Below are positions 27,190-40,600 of a stretch of DNA of 64,000 nt, piece by piece (the stretch's first letter is position 1; each line of letters begins with the position of its first letter). Made by a program: the position numbers and the translations under genes. Source of the stretch: Trissonchulus latispiculum (Eukaryota > Nematoda > Enoplea > Enoplida > Ironidae); the NCBI GenBank assembly GCA_030248195.1, contig JASAND010006816.1, forward strand, positions 57,006-121,005. Reading direction: 5' to 3'. The notes beneath the pieces are model-generated. The model searched no databases. It was not told the DNA's origin and was given only the letters and a program-made list of their open reading frames with translations.

Positions 27190-28246
27190 TTGAGCTGAAA
27201 TTTTAGGATGATGGAAGTTTTAGCCATATATAACTTAATTAATTAATGATTATACGTTGATGTTTGTAAATGTATAGTAAAATTTGATCAGTAAATATAG
27301 GTATACTGCAGTCTTTAGACATTTTCGGTGCAGAGTTAAATTAGACGTCAAAACCTCCACTACTGCGCTACTTTATATGAGGCTTATCTGGTGCATTTAT
27401 AAAATTTAGGAGAATTTATATCAGTTTTGCAAAGTACAGTTGCAACAAAATTTGTCACACTTTAATTTTATGGATTGAAAAAATCACCTATTTGAATTAA
27501 AACTTTTTGTATCCCCCCTCTTAATTCAAAACCTTGCTTATATTTCCTACTTACAAAAATAGCCTCCTGTAGTTTGGCGAAAAAAACTGGGCTACCAAAC
27601 TTTTCTGCAAGGAAAGCCCACTCAAAAAGACTGAATAGTTTCAAAATTTCTCAAAATTCTAAGAAAATTTAACCTAATAAACCTATTGAAACTAATCTGG
27701 GTCAAGCCAATTTATAGTGACAGATTTTTTTCTCACCGTCCTATATTTTGCGACTGAGTCAACAATTAGTGCGTGTACGATAAAGTTTTCTGCTGAAGTT
27801 GGTGCTGAGGTTATGACTTGCAATTGTAATTTCTTCTTAACGGGATCCGATTTCAAACTTAGCATATCTAAATTCTAGTAGTAAATAAATGCATTTCTAG
27901 CTACCACATCACCTGCTGAAAAATACTCTGCCAAAAGTATATTCAATTCGCCCTGAAATTCCCGAAGAGTTCGTTTTTTGCAAGAGCACAAAAGTTATGG
28001 TACCAACATTTGCGGGGTGATAACTGTGAGAACTGAATCAAGAATTCTGAAATCCCTAGATTTTGTCATCATCCGGTTTAGGTGCAACAGTTGCAAAGGA
28101 CAAAAGTTGATAACATTGAAGCTATGCCAAATTGTGCTAGAAAACAGAATCCAGGAAGTGTAAGCAGCGATTTGGTGACAAAATCCCAGGTAGCACGACG
28201 ACAATACAAAATTAAAATGAGAATTACCTAAATTAAATTATTAATG

Positions 28247-28283
<37 letters not shown>

Positions 28284-29456
28284 TTAAAAGAATTAAAAAT
28301 ATTTGTGCACTGATGTGCTTGGTTAATTTGTAATGAACGAGATTCAAATCTTTGTGATATTTGATGACAGCATTACGCTGAAAACGTTAAGTATATGTAA
28401 TGAAGTGGGTAGGATTGGGATTCCAAATTCCGCTGCAGCCTGTCACAACTACTGACTCTTGGGATAGCAACCACTTCGAGTACACGGAAGGCTGACGCGT
28501 TTATCGGTGAGGATAAACTTAGGCACAGGATCTTCGGAAGGTGATTTGTCCAGAACCAAAGATTCCTTGCGGTCAACCTGGATGGGGTCTAGATGTGAGT
28601 TCGTTTGATGAGGATAGGGATCCAAGGGATATCAGTGGCAAGCGGGGTCGACACTTGCCGTTTCTGGATAGGTGAATCAGGTCTGTATCAAAGAACACTG
28701 ATTGAGAATCTTGATTGCCAAATCAAGATTCTAGCACGATGATGATGATGTCTTTGTCGGGACCAAGGGTTCAATTTAAACACTTACTTGTACAGGGACT
28801 GTGAATCCAGATCTTGATCGATCCTTATGTCCTAGTCACTAGATGCAGTAGTAGGACACAACAGTTTAATGACAATAGCTATGGTGATATGGGCAATAAT
28901 AATTATGATAACAAACAGGGAACAGGATTATTATTATAGTGTGTATAAACGATAAAACAGGTTACTAATCACAAACTGTATACTGTATAAACAATTAGAC
29001 AAACAATAATAGTTTGCCAGAGTTGCCAGTATCTAATATACCCAGATGACTAATTGTTGTTGTTAGGGACAAGGTTCCGATGGCTAAACTCAATTCTACT
29101 CTATTCCTCTTTCTTCCCTTTCTTGACTAACTGACTAGCAAGTTATTAACCTATTACCAAACTCTATCGTGCAATCCCTATATGCTTGTGTTCGTGTGAT
29201 AAGATTATAACTCTTCTACCGTCCTCCTTACTAAAGGACAAAACAATATCAATAAGATAAGCTTACTAGACAATCTAAATTAACTAAATTAACGGGGGTT
29301 AGTAGTGCAAAGTTTCCGGTCTTTGGGTGAGCCCGAAATGCTAGTAACAATAGCACTTTCGGTTGCTATACGGTTGCCAAGGGTCAAACACAAGGGGGGT
29401 CCGGCTGGGGGGAATTCCTGGTCCGTTTATGGGTGTTAGTACAGGTTATTTTTAGA
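27190..29456. other. Non-coding region between collagen and the gag-type ORF
   Basis: No gene was recognised. There is a TAA trinucleotide run at about 28249-28281. The part from 28.4 to 29.45 kb directly follows the gag-type ORF on its own strand and could be its 3' region, but I found no pol sequence and no provable LTR. Confidence 0.5.
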
Positions 29457-31613
29457 TTAATCTCTTAGGGGGATAGGGGGATCCAATAGGTTTTCCACCC
29501 ATAAATCGAGTCTTCCAGCATGGGGAGATTCTTCAGGAGCTTCCAGTATATCACTGTCAAGGCAACAGTAGAATTCCTCGTCCGAAACTGATCTTTCCAG
29601 TCTTTTCAATATCCGTCTGCTGACTTCATAAATGGCATCTTGATCAATGGGCTTAAACTTACTTTTCCCTGGATTTTTGATGAGATCTGTGATTTGATAT
29701 TCCAACTGAGGGGGGGATGAGGCTCCGCCCTGGACCATGAAGATACTAGGGTCTAGGACTCGCAGGAGCTCTTCTTCGGTGAGCATCTCCCCCAATCTGT
29801 CCAAAACTCTTCGAGCAAATTTCACAACTGGGCCCATCTCGACAAGGGCAGGTTCCGGCTGATACTCTTGTTTTGATTGAGAGATAATAGAATTCTGAAG
29901 CTGTGGTTTCTGATCCTGTTCCGTCTGATTCCGTTCGTCTTGCTTCTTTTGTTCCATCAGTTCTTGTTCCGAAATTAAGGGAGCATGCAGTAAATCCATT
30001 GCCATGCTACCATGAGCAAGGACTTTCCGTGCACTTTGCATCACGGCAGGCAAATCGATGCCAGGGTTTGGCTTCGGATTTTCAGGAGTTGGGTTAGGAT
30101 AAAGGGAGATGATTCCATTATCCTGATGGCTGACAACGGGCCCAATCTGTGGGGTAGGGGATAGTCCGAGTTGTATTCTGAATTCTCGTACTGCTTCTCC
30201 CAATCCAATGGCTAAAGCGTCTGAGGGAGGAACTGATTGAAACCTAGGAGCAGGATATGCCTGATTGAAGTCGTGACATCGAGGGCTTCGTTGCAATCCC
30301 CGTCCACGTCCCAATGACCGTCCGCGTGGTTGGTTCCGTCGCTGATCCTTTTCATAAGACCCAGGAAATCTCTTCGTCGGTGCGATGGCCATTTGGGCAA
30401 TCTCACCATTTGAGTGTTCAGAAGAGCTCTCTTTCTCTGTATTCTTCTCATGAATAGAAGAGGAATTTGATGAATCCTGTGAAAGCCTTTTCTTCACATG
30501 AGATGGATAACCATACTCTATGGTTTGTGGTTCTTCCAATCTATGGTTGCGAGGATAAGTGACAGACATCGGTTTCTGGTACATAGGCAAAGAATACAAT
30601 TCTCGGTCCAAGCGCTCAGTTTCTGGATCCGCAGAATCCCCTTCTGCATTCAACGTATAGGTGGTTTTCTCCTTTGGTTGTTCAACCTTGACATAAGGAG
30701 GGATAGAAAAATATTGACCTCCCAGATCCTTGATCTCTTGTTCCAATTGCAGAATCTGAGTGGGCAAACTGGAATTCTCGGGCGGGAAGTAGGCGGTTTT
30801 CCTTTCTGGTTCAGCTCCGATGACTTGGACCATAGAAGGAGCATTCCTCTGTTGACCCACATCCGCAAATCTGGATCCATAGGGGGCGTGAACAGCTTCT
30901 GTCGCGTTTCGTCCATCATTCCTGCTCCACTGAGGCCTGGGCTGAGGGTATTGTTGATGTTGTCCTGAAGATCCATTTCGGGGTGGATATCGGTCGTTGT
31001 AGTTTCGATTCATTCCATTTCCATTTTGAGGAAATCTGGACTGTCCGTTGTTGGGCCGGAAGTTATTGGAGTTTCCAGCGTTGTTGTTGCTGTAATTGTT
31101 GCGCGGAGGACCTGGATAATCGGTTCGGGGTCGGTAGGCTCCACCACCGGGTGATCGGCATTCACGCTTTGAATGTCCGGCTCTTCCACAGTTGAAGCAC
31201 CTGAAGTCATTAGGAAAGGGGATCTTATCATTTCCTCTTCTGGGAGGAGGGGCAGGTTTTGACTGTTCAGGAGAGGAAATCTTAATTTCTTTTATTTCAT
31301 TAGCAAGCACGGCTGTGCTCTGGACCAGAGAGCTGATGGTATTTAGAAGGGCAGGACCAGTGAGATTCGCACTTGAGACGGCTGCTTCCGGATCCACTTC
31401 CAAAAATGCAGGCGTTCCTTCTCCGGGATAAACACCTTCTGCTTCTCGGGCCTTTTTAAAGGCCTGTGAATAATCCGCAGTGTCCATTGGAACATGCGGC
31501 TTGAATTCATTCCGCAATCCAATGAGAAAGGCTTTCAGCTTGATATCCTCCAACATATCAGGATCTCCTCTATCTTCCCATGCCCACCAAAAGTAAAGGT
31601 TCCAAACTAGTGA
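29457..31613 (-). CDS. Gag-type ORF of a second retroelement, 5' truncated, without pol
   Basis: About 700 codons. The N-terminal part has capsid-end features (MLEDIKLKAFLIGLRNEFKP, YSQAFKKAREAEGVYP). A CCHC zinc knuckle CFNCGRAGHSKREC lies at about 31202-31161, then a long N/R/P/Q-rich tail ending LLDPPIPLRD. No protease, RT or integrase follows, so this is a gag-only or truncated copy. The frame is open on its 5' side straight through the presumed splice donor of the last visible DOCK exon (31635), in the same phase. The left boundary of the insertion is therefore unclear and the start codon undetermined. It differs in sequence from the gag at 10694-13249. Confidence 0.7.
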   Translation of the reverse strand, partial: SLVWNLYFWWAWEDRGDPDMLEDIKLKAFLIGLRNEFKPHVPMDTADYSQAFKKAREAEGVYPGEGTPAFLEVDPEAAVSSANLTGPALLNTISSLVQSTAVLANEIKEIKISSPEQSKPAPPPRRGNDKIPFPNDFRCFNCGRAGHSKRECRSPGGGAYRPRTDYPGPPRNNYSNNNAGNSNNFRPNNGQSRFPQNGNGMNRNYNDRYPPRNGSSGQHQQYPQPRPQWSRNDGRNATEAVHAPYGSRFADVGQQRNAPSMVQVIGAEPERKTAYFPPENSSLPTQILQLEQEIKDLGGQYFSIPPYVKVEQPKEKTTYTLNAEGDSADPETERLDRELYSLPMYQKPMSVTYPRNHRLEEPQTIEYGYPSHVKKRLSQDSSNSSSIHEKNTEKESSSEHSNGEIAQMAIAPTKRFPGSYEKDQRRNQPRGRSLGRGRGLQRSPRCHDFNQAYPAPRFQSVPPSDALAIGLGEAVREFRIQLGLSPTPQIGPVVSHQDNGIISLYPNPTPENPKPNPGIDLPAVMQSARKVLAHGSMAMDLLHAPLISEQELMEQKKQDERNQTEQDQKPQLQNSIISQSKQEYQPEPALVEMGPVVKFARRVLDRLGEMLTEEELLRVLDPSIFMVQGGASSPPQLEYQITDLIKNPGKSKFKPIDQDAIYEVSRRILKRLERSVSDEEFYCCLDSDILEAPEESPHAGRLDLWVENLLDPPIPLRD

Positions 31614-31634
31614 ATAGATAATAAAAACCCATAC

Positions 31635-34600
31635 CTTCAAACCATTAGCACCTTTATCGTCCGAATCTCTAAACTCAATTCGACAAGCAATATTTCGAGC
31701 CTAAAAATGAGTATTCAAAACTTTAAATTTAAAACTAAATTCCACGAAAAACTCCACAAACAGAAAACAAAATTTGAGGTTGCAAAATCCAGCACAACAA
31801 ATTCCACTCATTACAAAATCAAATCAAAATGCAAATTCATCAAAATTTAAAATTTGACTAATAAAATCCAATATTTAATACTAACTTTGGGAAACTGTTT
31901 CTGTGAATCATATTTCAGTGAGACAGGATACACGTAGAGATTATTGATATAGCTGCAGTAGGGCTGCGCATCGCTCAACGTCTCCATTCCAAAATACTGA
32001 ATTTCTTTTGTTAGGTCAGGGGACTGGCTGTCCCCGCCCCCCATTTCTCCGGTCGGAAAGGGGGCCACAGGCACAAGACTAGGTGTTAGAATATCTGAAA
32101 TTATAATGGAGCACAAAAGATCAAAAATTATAGTGTTACTGATTACATAATTATAAATTTATAGAATTAGGTTGAATTTTAAGAATCAAATCAGCATTAT
32201 TTATATATTTAATTATTCAGTGATGTTATTTACTGCTAGGAACGAAAATAAAATTAATTCAAAAATTAATAGTAGCATCGGGAAGTATATATTGGATAAA
32301 TAACTATTTTAGTGTTATAAAAATATTCAAAATCTAAATCCTTGTCAACTGTCAAAATTTTACTAATAAAACTAACTATTTAGTATATCCGAATCCAAAC
32401 TGAGCATAATCTTCAGATGAATTGAGCCTCCAGGAATAGCCTGAAGTTTGGAAGTCTTTTCTTGTCTACAAAAATAAATTAATAAATTGAAATATCATAC
32501 AACAAATAAAACAAAAGCTTTATTCCTCCGAAAAGAGGGAACTCAGCTTTTAGAAAGTTATGGAGATGCTAAACAGAAAAAGTCGATATGGGCAAATTTC
32601 ATCAACGCAGGAGAACCCCTCCTAAAAATGCTGTTTTCGTTAAATTTATTGTCCACACAAAAGCTAAAAATCCGCCACTAAAGGATAGGCGTTTTTGAAT
32701 GTTACTAGTCCAAACACAAATAGTTTGAAAAATCCGCACATTAGCAGTCGTCCAGTCAAAGATTATAACTTTTGCTAATAATTTAGAATGACTTAACATG
32801 ACAGGCTATCATTCATCCAGTCATATTTTTGACTTGTTTTCTGGTAATGGTTTAGGAAGTCCATAAATGACATACTAATCCTTGCACGAGGCAAAATGTG
32901 TTGTATGTAATTTGAATCAACTCAGGATCAACTAAAGTTGACCTCACAATGGGCCAATGTTTGGCTCCCAGACGCTCATTATATGGGTAAAATGCTTCGG
33001 CTGAATTTATAAATGACATACTATTAAATAAAAAATTCTTGGCCATAGCCATACAGCATCGTGGGTCAGTCAAGCTAATAACCTTTACGGGCCCTTTAGG
33101 GGGGGGGGGGCAGGGCCACTCTCAAAAGGCAGCATAAAGCGCGTACAAATTTTCAGGCATAACTGCTCACAGCGAAATAAAAAAACTGACCTATCAGTGC
33201 AGTGTATGTCAAAACAGTGCGTAAGGTACAGAACACTAAAGTTGAATTACAGATACATTAGGAATAAACCTAGTGCAAAGACAACTAGGAAGGGCAGAGA
33301 AAGAGGGGGTACAAGCCAATGGTTCTAGCGTCAACTACTCAACTAGGGGGGAAGTTTCCTATAAAATAAAAATAACAAAAACGTAGCCTTTGCCATAATA
33401 TTTGTCTGTACGATAATCACCGACCATCACCGGTCACTTATCCCCTGCCCCCTCTGCTGCAATTCATATCCGAACTGGGAGGATGGCAGGGGGCAACTTC
33501 GCTACCCAGCCAGCCTTCATCACCGAAATGGGGAAGGAAGGGCGATGGTCACATACAGACGCACAGACTGGCAGACAAAGAACAATTCCTGACAGGGTTG
33601 TCTAACGTATAAATAGACTTGCTGGGCATGCAGCATCAATCCGATAGGTTTCAAACAGCAACAGCGCATTTGACACAATCTTTTCACAGGATGATTAAGC
33701 ATTAAGCATTAAGCATAACGACATAATCCGCAGATCAAGATAATGTTATTAAAATGCGCGTTACCGCTTCAAGATAATGTTATTAAAATGCGCGTTACCG
33801 CTTCAAATCCGCAATCACTTTGAGCAATTCCTCATCCGACAGCTTAGCACCATCCTGCTTGTAGAGGCTCATGTGGTCCGCTGAACTGTCCGTTCCGCCC
33901 ACAAACTGCTGAAATACTGGCCTGAAAATAGACATAAACTCCTAACAAAGAATTAATATTTACAAAAAGAAAAATAAACTCAAGTAAAATTATCAAAACC
34001 GTTGAGCTTAGTGTCTTTTTACAGGCACCAGAAAAACAGATGCTTTGCCCTACATCCAGGGGCATATCCTCCAAAATTTTGAAAAGGAGGAGGTTTTAAC
34101 AAACAGTTTACACCTTTTTGTAATGACAAATTGACAAAATTTTCCTTCAAACCACCCAGAAGGGAGGGGGTTTCAACCCCTCCCCCCCCCCAAAAACCCG
34201 CCTCTGCCCTGGATAAGCCCCAAGCCCCAAGGGTACGACAACACTCAGACTCGGTAAACTACAAAATAATCGGTCTCCATCATATCAACTGAAGTCTATA
34301 TTTGAAGTAAATTTTGACAGTTTCACAAAATCTCAACACTTTTGAAAACTAGGAATTTCACAAAATTTCAGAAATTCTGAAAAAAGAAATATAATTTCAT
34401 TCTAATACCACCCCTCCCCCAAAAAGCGTACCTAGCAGCCCAGGCAAAAGGCATACGATATCTGCCCAGTTGGGCACAAACAGCCGGCAGGGATCGCTGA
34501 AATTTGGTCACAGATTTGGCGTCTGGCTTCTGATAAAGATCCTGGCCGGCGCCAATACTGCCCTGAAGAACTCGTTCAATGCGAAGCACCAGAAACACAT

Positions 34601-37600
34601 CCGAATGCGGATGACTGACAGAGAAGATCGCCTAATAAAAAAACAAAGTTAACAAACAAACAACATCAATCACAATGTACATTTTACAATAAAACATCGT
34701 CAATTTCAGAAAAAACTTACACCAGTTAAAACCAGAAAATACGTAATTAATTTTTAACGCAATCATAATATTTTGCTATTCTCTTTTGCTACAAAAACGC
34801 GCACACTGTTATCTGGCAAACTTTTCAAAACGCACAGTGTTGCAATCAACATAGAAAATAATTACTCTTATCCATGTTTTAAATCTAATCTAATTTCAAT
34901 AATGATTGCAAGAGTCAAATTTGTCTGGACATTTCAATAATGACCCAAACGAGTTAGCCCCATCTTAAAAATTTCTAAATTCCACAAGTTTTTCAAGAAA
35001 AACGACAGTTAAACAATTACTGCTACGTATACGACAAAGGCGGCTTACTTTACGACAAGGCCTGTTCAGCCAACGATGCGACAGTTTTCGTACAGTAACG
35101 ACAGGAGCTGAATCTTGACCATTCTGAACGGCGGCAGAATTGGACCCTGTTTTCCGGGGAGGGGATTTGGGGGGCGAGTCCATAGCAGCTGTGGTGGCGG
35201 GCAGGAGATTAGCCACAGCCGTAGGATTAAGATCACAGTGGAAATCCTCCGACAACTTTCGACCCTCCTTCACATCATACAGGGCTATTCGACAGAAAAA
35301 TGGCTCACACTGAAAAAAAATTGAAATGGATGAAAAATTAATCTAGACTCATCATTGAAAGCAAACCATAACACAGCAAAAGAACAGAAAATAAATCTGA
35401 TTAAAAATAATTGCAGCGTTGCAAAGAAATCGATATTGAGCCAGCCTTACAATAAATAAGTCCCAATTGAGGAAATGTCTTAAACTGATTTCAACAGTTG
35501 GTCAAGCATTTCACCGATCGGCAGCAAGACAGACAGGGAAAATTGTTGAAAACTGAAAAAAGTAAAAAAAGCTAAATTTTTGGATTAAATTACTCGAGAA
35601 TTACACACTCAGAAAATTGCAGAACGGATATACGTACTTACCTGAGAAGCTTCCGACGCATCGCCCAATTTCAGATTCAGGGCCTTGCATTCCACACCGA
35701 AACGGATTCCGAACTTTTCCGTGAAAGGACTGATTTCCGGACTACTGCCGGGACTTTTCTTCGGACTCAGTTCCAAATCTGGTGTAGCGGCCTGAAATTA
35801 TTTGAAAAACCCAACAAAATAGAAGAGAACCTTGAATTAAACTTCATTTTAAATTTTGGGAGAGTAAAACGGGTAGAAATGTTCACAGAAAGATGAAAGA
35901 TCTTTCAAGAATTAATTCTCAAATTTCAAAATTTTGTCATAAAGTTGCAGGTCGTTTGCGCTTTTTTTAGAAAAATTTCTTTCCCATAAAAAGCCAAAAA
36001 ATCCTTTGCCATTTTCGTAAGCCGGTGTATCGCTACCTTCTAACAGCCTGAGCAATTAGCTTCAGAATGCTGTCTAGAAGAGACCCAAATTACAAATTTA
36101 AATACAATCAACACTTAATATCATGGGCCGCAATTAACATGTGACACGCTTGGCAGACAAAGGACAATTCCTGTTTGATGCTGGGCTAACGTATAAATAG
36201 GCCTAGCCAGTGTGCAGCATAAGTTGGCTAGGTTTCATGAGCATTATTTTAAAGAAACCTTTTGAAAAAATGAATTGAAGAAATTTCAAATAAATTGAAA
36301 AAATTTTACTGAACGCACAATCTGCAGGGTTCTTTGCAAGTCAGGAGATTGGGAAAGTTTATCAGAATTTATGTATGAGGATTTTATTCTTCTTGGGATT
36401 TTTATGTGAAAAAACACAATTTCTGTTTCCGATAAAAAACAAGCCATATTTAACACACAAAAATCAATAAATATATTTAATAAATTTAAAAAACGCATAA
36501 TGATCTAAACTCTGACCAAAAAATCTTGGAACCGAACTGTAAGCACTTGTCCTGAGTTAACGTTTGAAGTTAGTCTGGATAAAGTATATATTTTTAGAAA
36601 CCTCAGTAGGAGGAGGAGAATCCGGTAAAACCATCATATCCGGTCTATATCCGGTTACCGTATACCAAACCGATAAAAACGCTTCAAATTCAGAAGGAAA
36701 ATACTAATTAATCCATATTGTAGTATGTTGGTCCTTGGCCTAAAACATTTCCGAAAATCTGGTCACATTTTGGTCCATGTCCGGTAACCGGATGTCTAGG
36801 TCACAAAAACTGTACAGCAAGATGGGTAGGTCGTACAGTTTCACTGATTACATTTTTGGATTCAACGGGTCGAAATTGGTCTGTATAAGAAATTTTGTCC
36901 GATTTGGACCAAAACTGCGTGATCTATGGCCATATCCGGTTCGATAAAAACCGGAAAAATCGGTTTTTCTGGCCTGGTGCTCGGAATCGCGGACAAAAAT
37001 GTTCCTTTCTGGCACAATTAATATTTGGGAGGCTACTTTAATTTTACCGGTGTCAAAGTATTCGAATATCCGGTCGATTTCCGGTTCTGAGCTTTGACAT
37101 TTGAAATTTCAGGGGCTATTATACCTTAGTATCCGGTTGGTTCGGAAGTCAAATTATTTCATTAAAATGATATTTTGTGTATCCCTAACAAGCATCAACC
37201 TCAAATTATATACTTCATATCTGCTGTAATTTTTGAATGATTGCGTTTATAGACTAACTTCAAAGGTTAACTCAGGACACGTGGTTACAGTTCGGTTCTA
37301 AGATTTTTTGGTCAGACTTTAGTTTACCTGCATTTCTGAGTAGAGTGTGAAGGGATTGAGACGATTTTTCTGACGCTCCAGCGCTGCCGACTGCCCCGTT
37401 TCACTGTCATACTAAAGTAACAGAAATGAAAACAAAGTTGGAAAAAGAGAACGTGGAAAATATTCATCCTAAAATTTTAGATTTTAAATTTAAATTCAGC
37501 TATTACAATTAGTGAAACTAATTTTCTCATTTCCTGAGTTTAGGAACACAACTATTTATCACAAAAACACAAAAATGAAACTGGATATTCTGGTTTTCGT

Positions 37601-40600
37601 GTAACGAGCTAAACTCTAGCTAGGCTAAACTTTGGTTTATAGATCTTCTCGAAGCTTATAGAAACTTTAGGCGATTACGTAACAACTATGCAATCAAGCA
37701 ATCACGCAATCATTTTCATATAAGAGCATATAACCGCATATAGCACCATAGAACAACTGCCTATAAAAGCCGCGTTCCGAGACGCTTAAGGCAGTCAGTT
37801 GCAGCTCGTCTTTCGACCAAACCAGTTTGTCCTTACTTTGTTAGGCAGCCAGTTGCTGCAAAGGATTACGGTAGCTCAAAGCTACATAGGCTACACTTGC
37901 ACTGCAGCTGAAGTCGAAGCTAGGACTCACACTCTTAACCCACACGCACTGACCACACACACCCAAGCATACCACACACACCCACATGCACACCACACAA
38001 TACTGTACTAACCAAAAGTCCTCTTGTACTCTGTAAATTGCAACGAACTTATGTATCGAACCTTTCGTGCTTAATAATAAACGACTGGTATTAATTTCTG
38101 GTTTACTCTAAGTATAGATACCCAGCCAAGTGATCGGTTCAGTAGAGTAGCCGGTCACATTCGTGTACCTTTTGTATGTCTGGGACAACGGAGCGTTCTA
38201 GACTGGCATCTTTGGAGGAAAGGCCGGAGTCACTTCCGTGACTGGATGTGGACATTGTTTCCTCTAGAAAAACAGTAAAAAAACAATAAAAACTAACAAG
38301 GAAATACTACAAAAGAAACCAATACTCAATGAATGAAAACAACACACTTTATAACACCTATTCCACTAGAAAGGGGAGAATTCCCAGAGTATTAATCAGC
38401 GTTATAGCACCGATGCAACATTTAACTGTTAATAGTGGTATAGTTTCTCTGTTTTCCTTTCTCACTAATCACTGTGCTTGTTCTACAAACTCGAAATACA
38501 GCAAAAACTGTGACAAGAAAATTCTGACAACAAAAAATGGCTTTACAGCCTTTGGGGTCCAAAATCCAGCTTTTTTTGCAGTCCACAATTTTTCACTCTT
38601 GTGGAAGAATTTAGTAAAGATAATCGATAAAACAGCCGCTTATTCAGGGATCCCACAAGGGAACACAAAGAACAAGAAGTCAATAAAATAGTCAAAGTCC
38701 AAAACATGACTACCCTCATATTATTTTGACGCCCTTCCTCATAATAATGTTTACCAGTCCTGGCCTTTCTAGCCGCGACGGTTATTCGATCCACAACACC
38801 GCGCAGGGCCTCAAGCCACTGTTCACAGTCCGACTCCGAATCAGAGCCCAGGAAATGCGATTTCTTATCCCCGTCTGACATGATCAGTTCTAGCACTGAC
38901 TTGCCGCCCTTACGGCTGTTCTAAACACAAAATAATTTAATAAAAAACTGTTTTCGGCAAATTTACACTTATGACAGTCGCAATTTTTCCAACACCAACA
39001 GCACATAGTATGAATTACCGATTTAATTATTAATCTGGGTTTACTTTAGTGGGGGGGGCGCCCCCCCACTTTTTGGGTCCCCCCTCGTTCCCCCCCCCCC
39101 CATTTGTTTGGGCTTCCCCCCCACTCACCCTAGGGTGCCTAGAAATTGCCAAATTTTGGTCAAAATTTTCAAAACGTCTTCGCCGGAATTTTTTGGTCAA
39201 AAATCGTCTATTTTTGTACTAAAACTTAATTTTTGAGCATTTTTAGCTTTAGTTATAGCTGTACATGTCGACAACAGGCAAATTTTACTTATTTTTTAGC
39301 ATTTTTAGCCCATTTTATTCCCACCCCCACTCCCCCCATTTTTTCGCCTAAAATAAACCCAGTTAATTATAAACAGAAAGTTATACATAATTTTAAAATA
39401 TCAATTAATGTTTGAAGTAAAACCAAAATCTCAATCAATCACCTTGGTAACATCCGCCAAATAGTCCAAATAGATGCTGCCTTTCAAATCCAGCTTATGC
39501 TTGTCCTTGTAGAAGTCTATACGATGACTCCCATCAATATCCTGCCTGAGGCAACAGTAACGCTTTTTCCATGTCTAAAACACAACAGAATCCAAAATCA
39601 AAATCAAAATCCTAAAATAAATTTGAAACACAAAAGTGCAAAAATATACAACTGAGATTATCCAATTTAGTGCTCAAAAGCGAGACACACAATCGCAGCT
39701 GTTAGTTTGTCAATATATACGCTACAGCGAAAAGTTTTAAAAAATGCAATACGAAACAGTTTTTCAAAAATTAAAATTAGTTAATGAAAATAAATAAATA
39801 AAATAATTACTTTAAAACTAATCAAACTGTCATGACCCAGTGTAGGAGCTTTGAGAAGATAACCCTCCTTATGTATGACCTCTCCCACGGATGCTTTCAG
39901 GGCTGATTCCTAAAACCAGAAAAAAAAGGAAAATACACAAGAAATAAATTAATAATTTTACAGGTAAATCTACAACAATATATACAAACTATACTCAACT
40001 CGTGTATAGAAATACCTTTTCGTATATCCTCTCCCAAAGTAAGGAATCTTCAAATATATACAGCTAAATAAGTATACATATACTACATAGCATAATCGAC
40101 AATAGAAATTAAGAATTTAAGAATTAAAAAACGTAAAAAATTTCAAATTTACTTGCAAGGATGTATCTAAGTCAGCTTCGTATGATATATCGGCAAGGGC
40201 GTCCAAAGAAATTTCACTGAAACAACAAACGTTTCCCTTCTTACACACATTTTTCAATTGCAATAAAACAGCCATTTGTATACCTCCTATTTTATCCCTT
40301 CAGTTTTTAACAGCTTTCACCTAAGCAACGTTTGCTCTAAATCTAAACATTTAGCACCTTTGGGTGATGATCATCACATTGCGATGTCTAATGCAGCAAA
40401 CAACAACAACAACAAACCTAAAATATATGTATATTGGAATTCAAAAAGTGAGCGCATTCACCTAAGCACCGTTTGCTCTAAATCTAAAGCATTGGAATTC
40501 AATAAGTGAGCATAAAATAAATATTCTCCAACCTTGTGGAGGAAAGGTAGTCACGTCCGTAGCGGGCATAGTTGTAGTCCAGGAGGGTCCAGTCACAGGT

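Noticed and set aside
34100..34430. Additional DOCK exon upstream of the 33921 acceptor
   Set aside because: The phases of the exons at 34631-34432 and 33921-33799 join directly, and no conserved DOCK sequence lies between.
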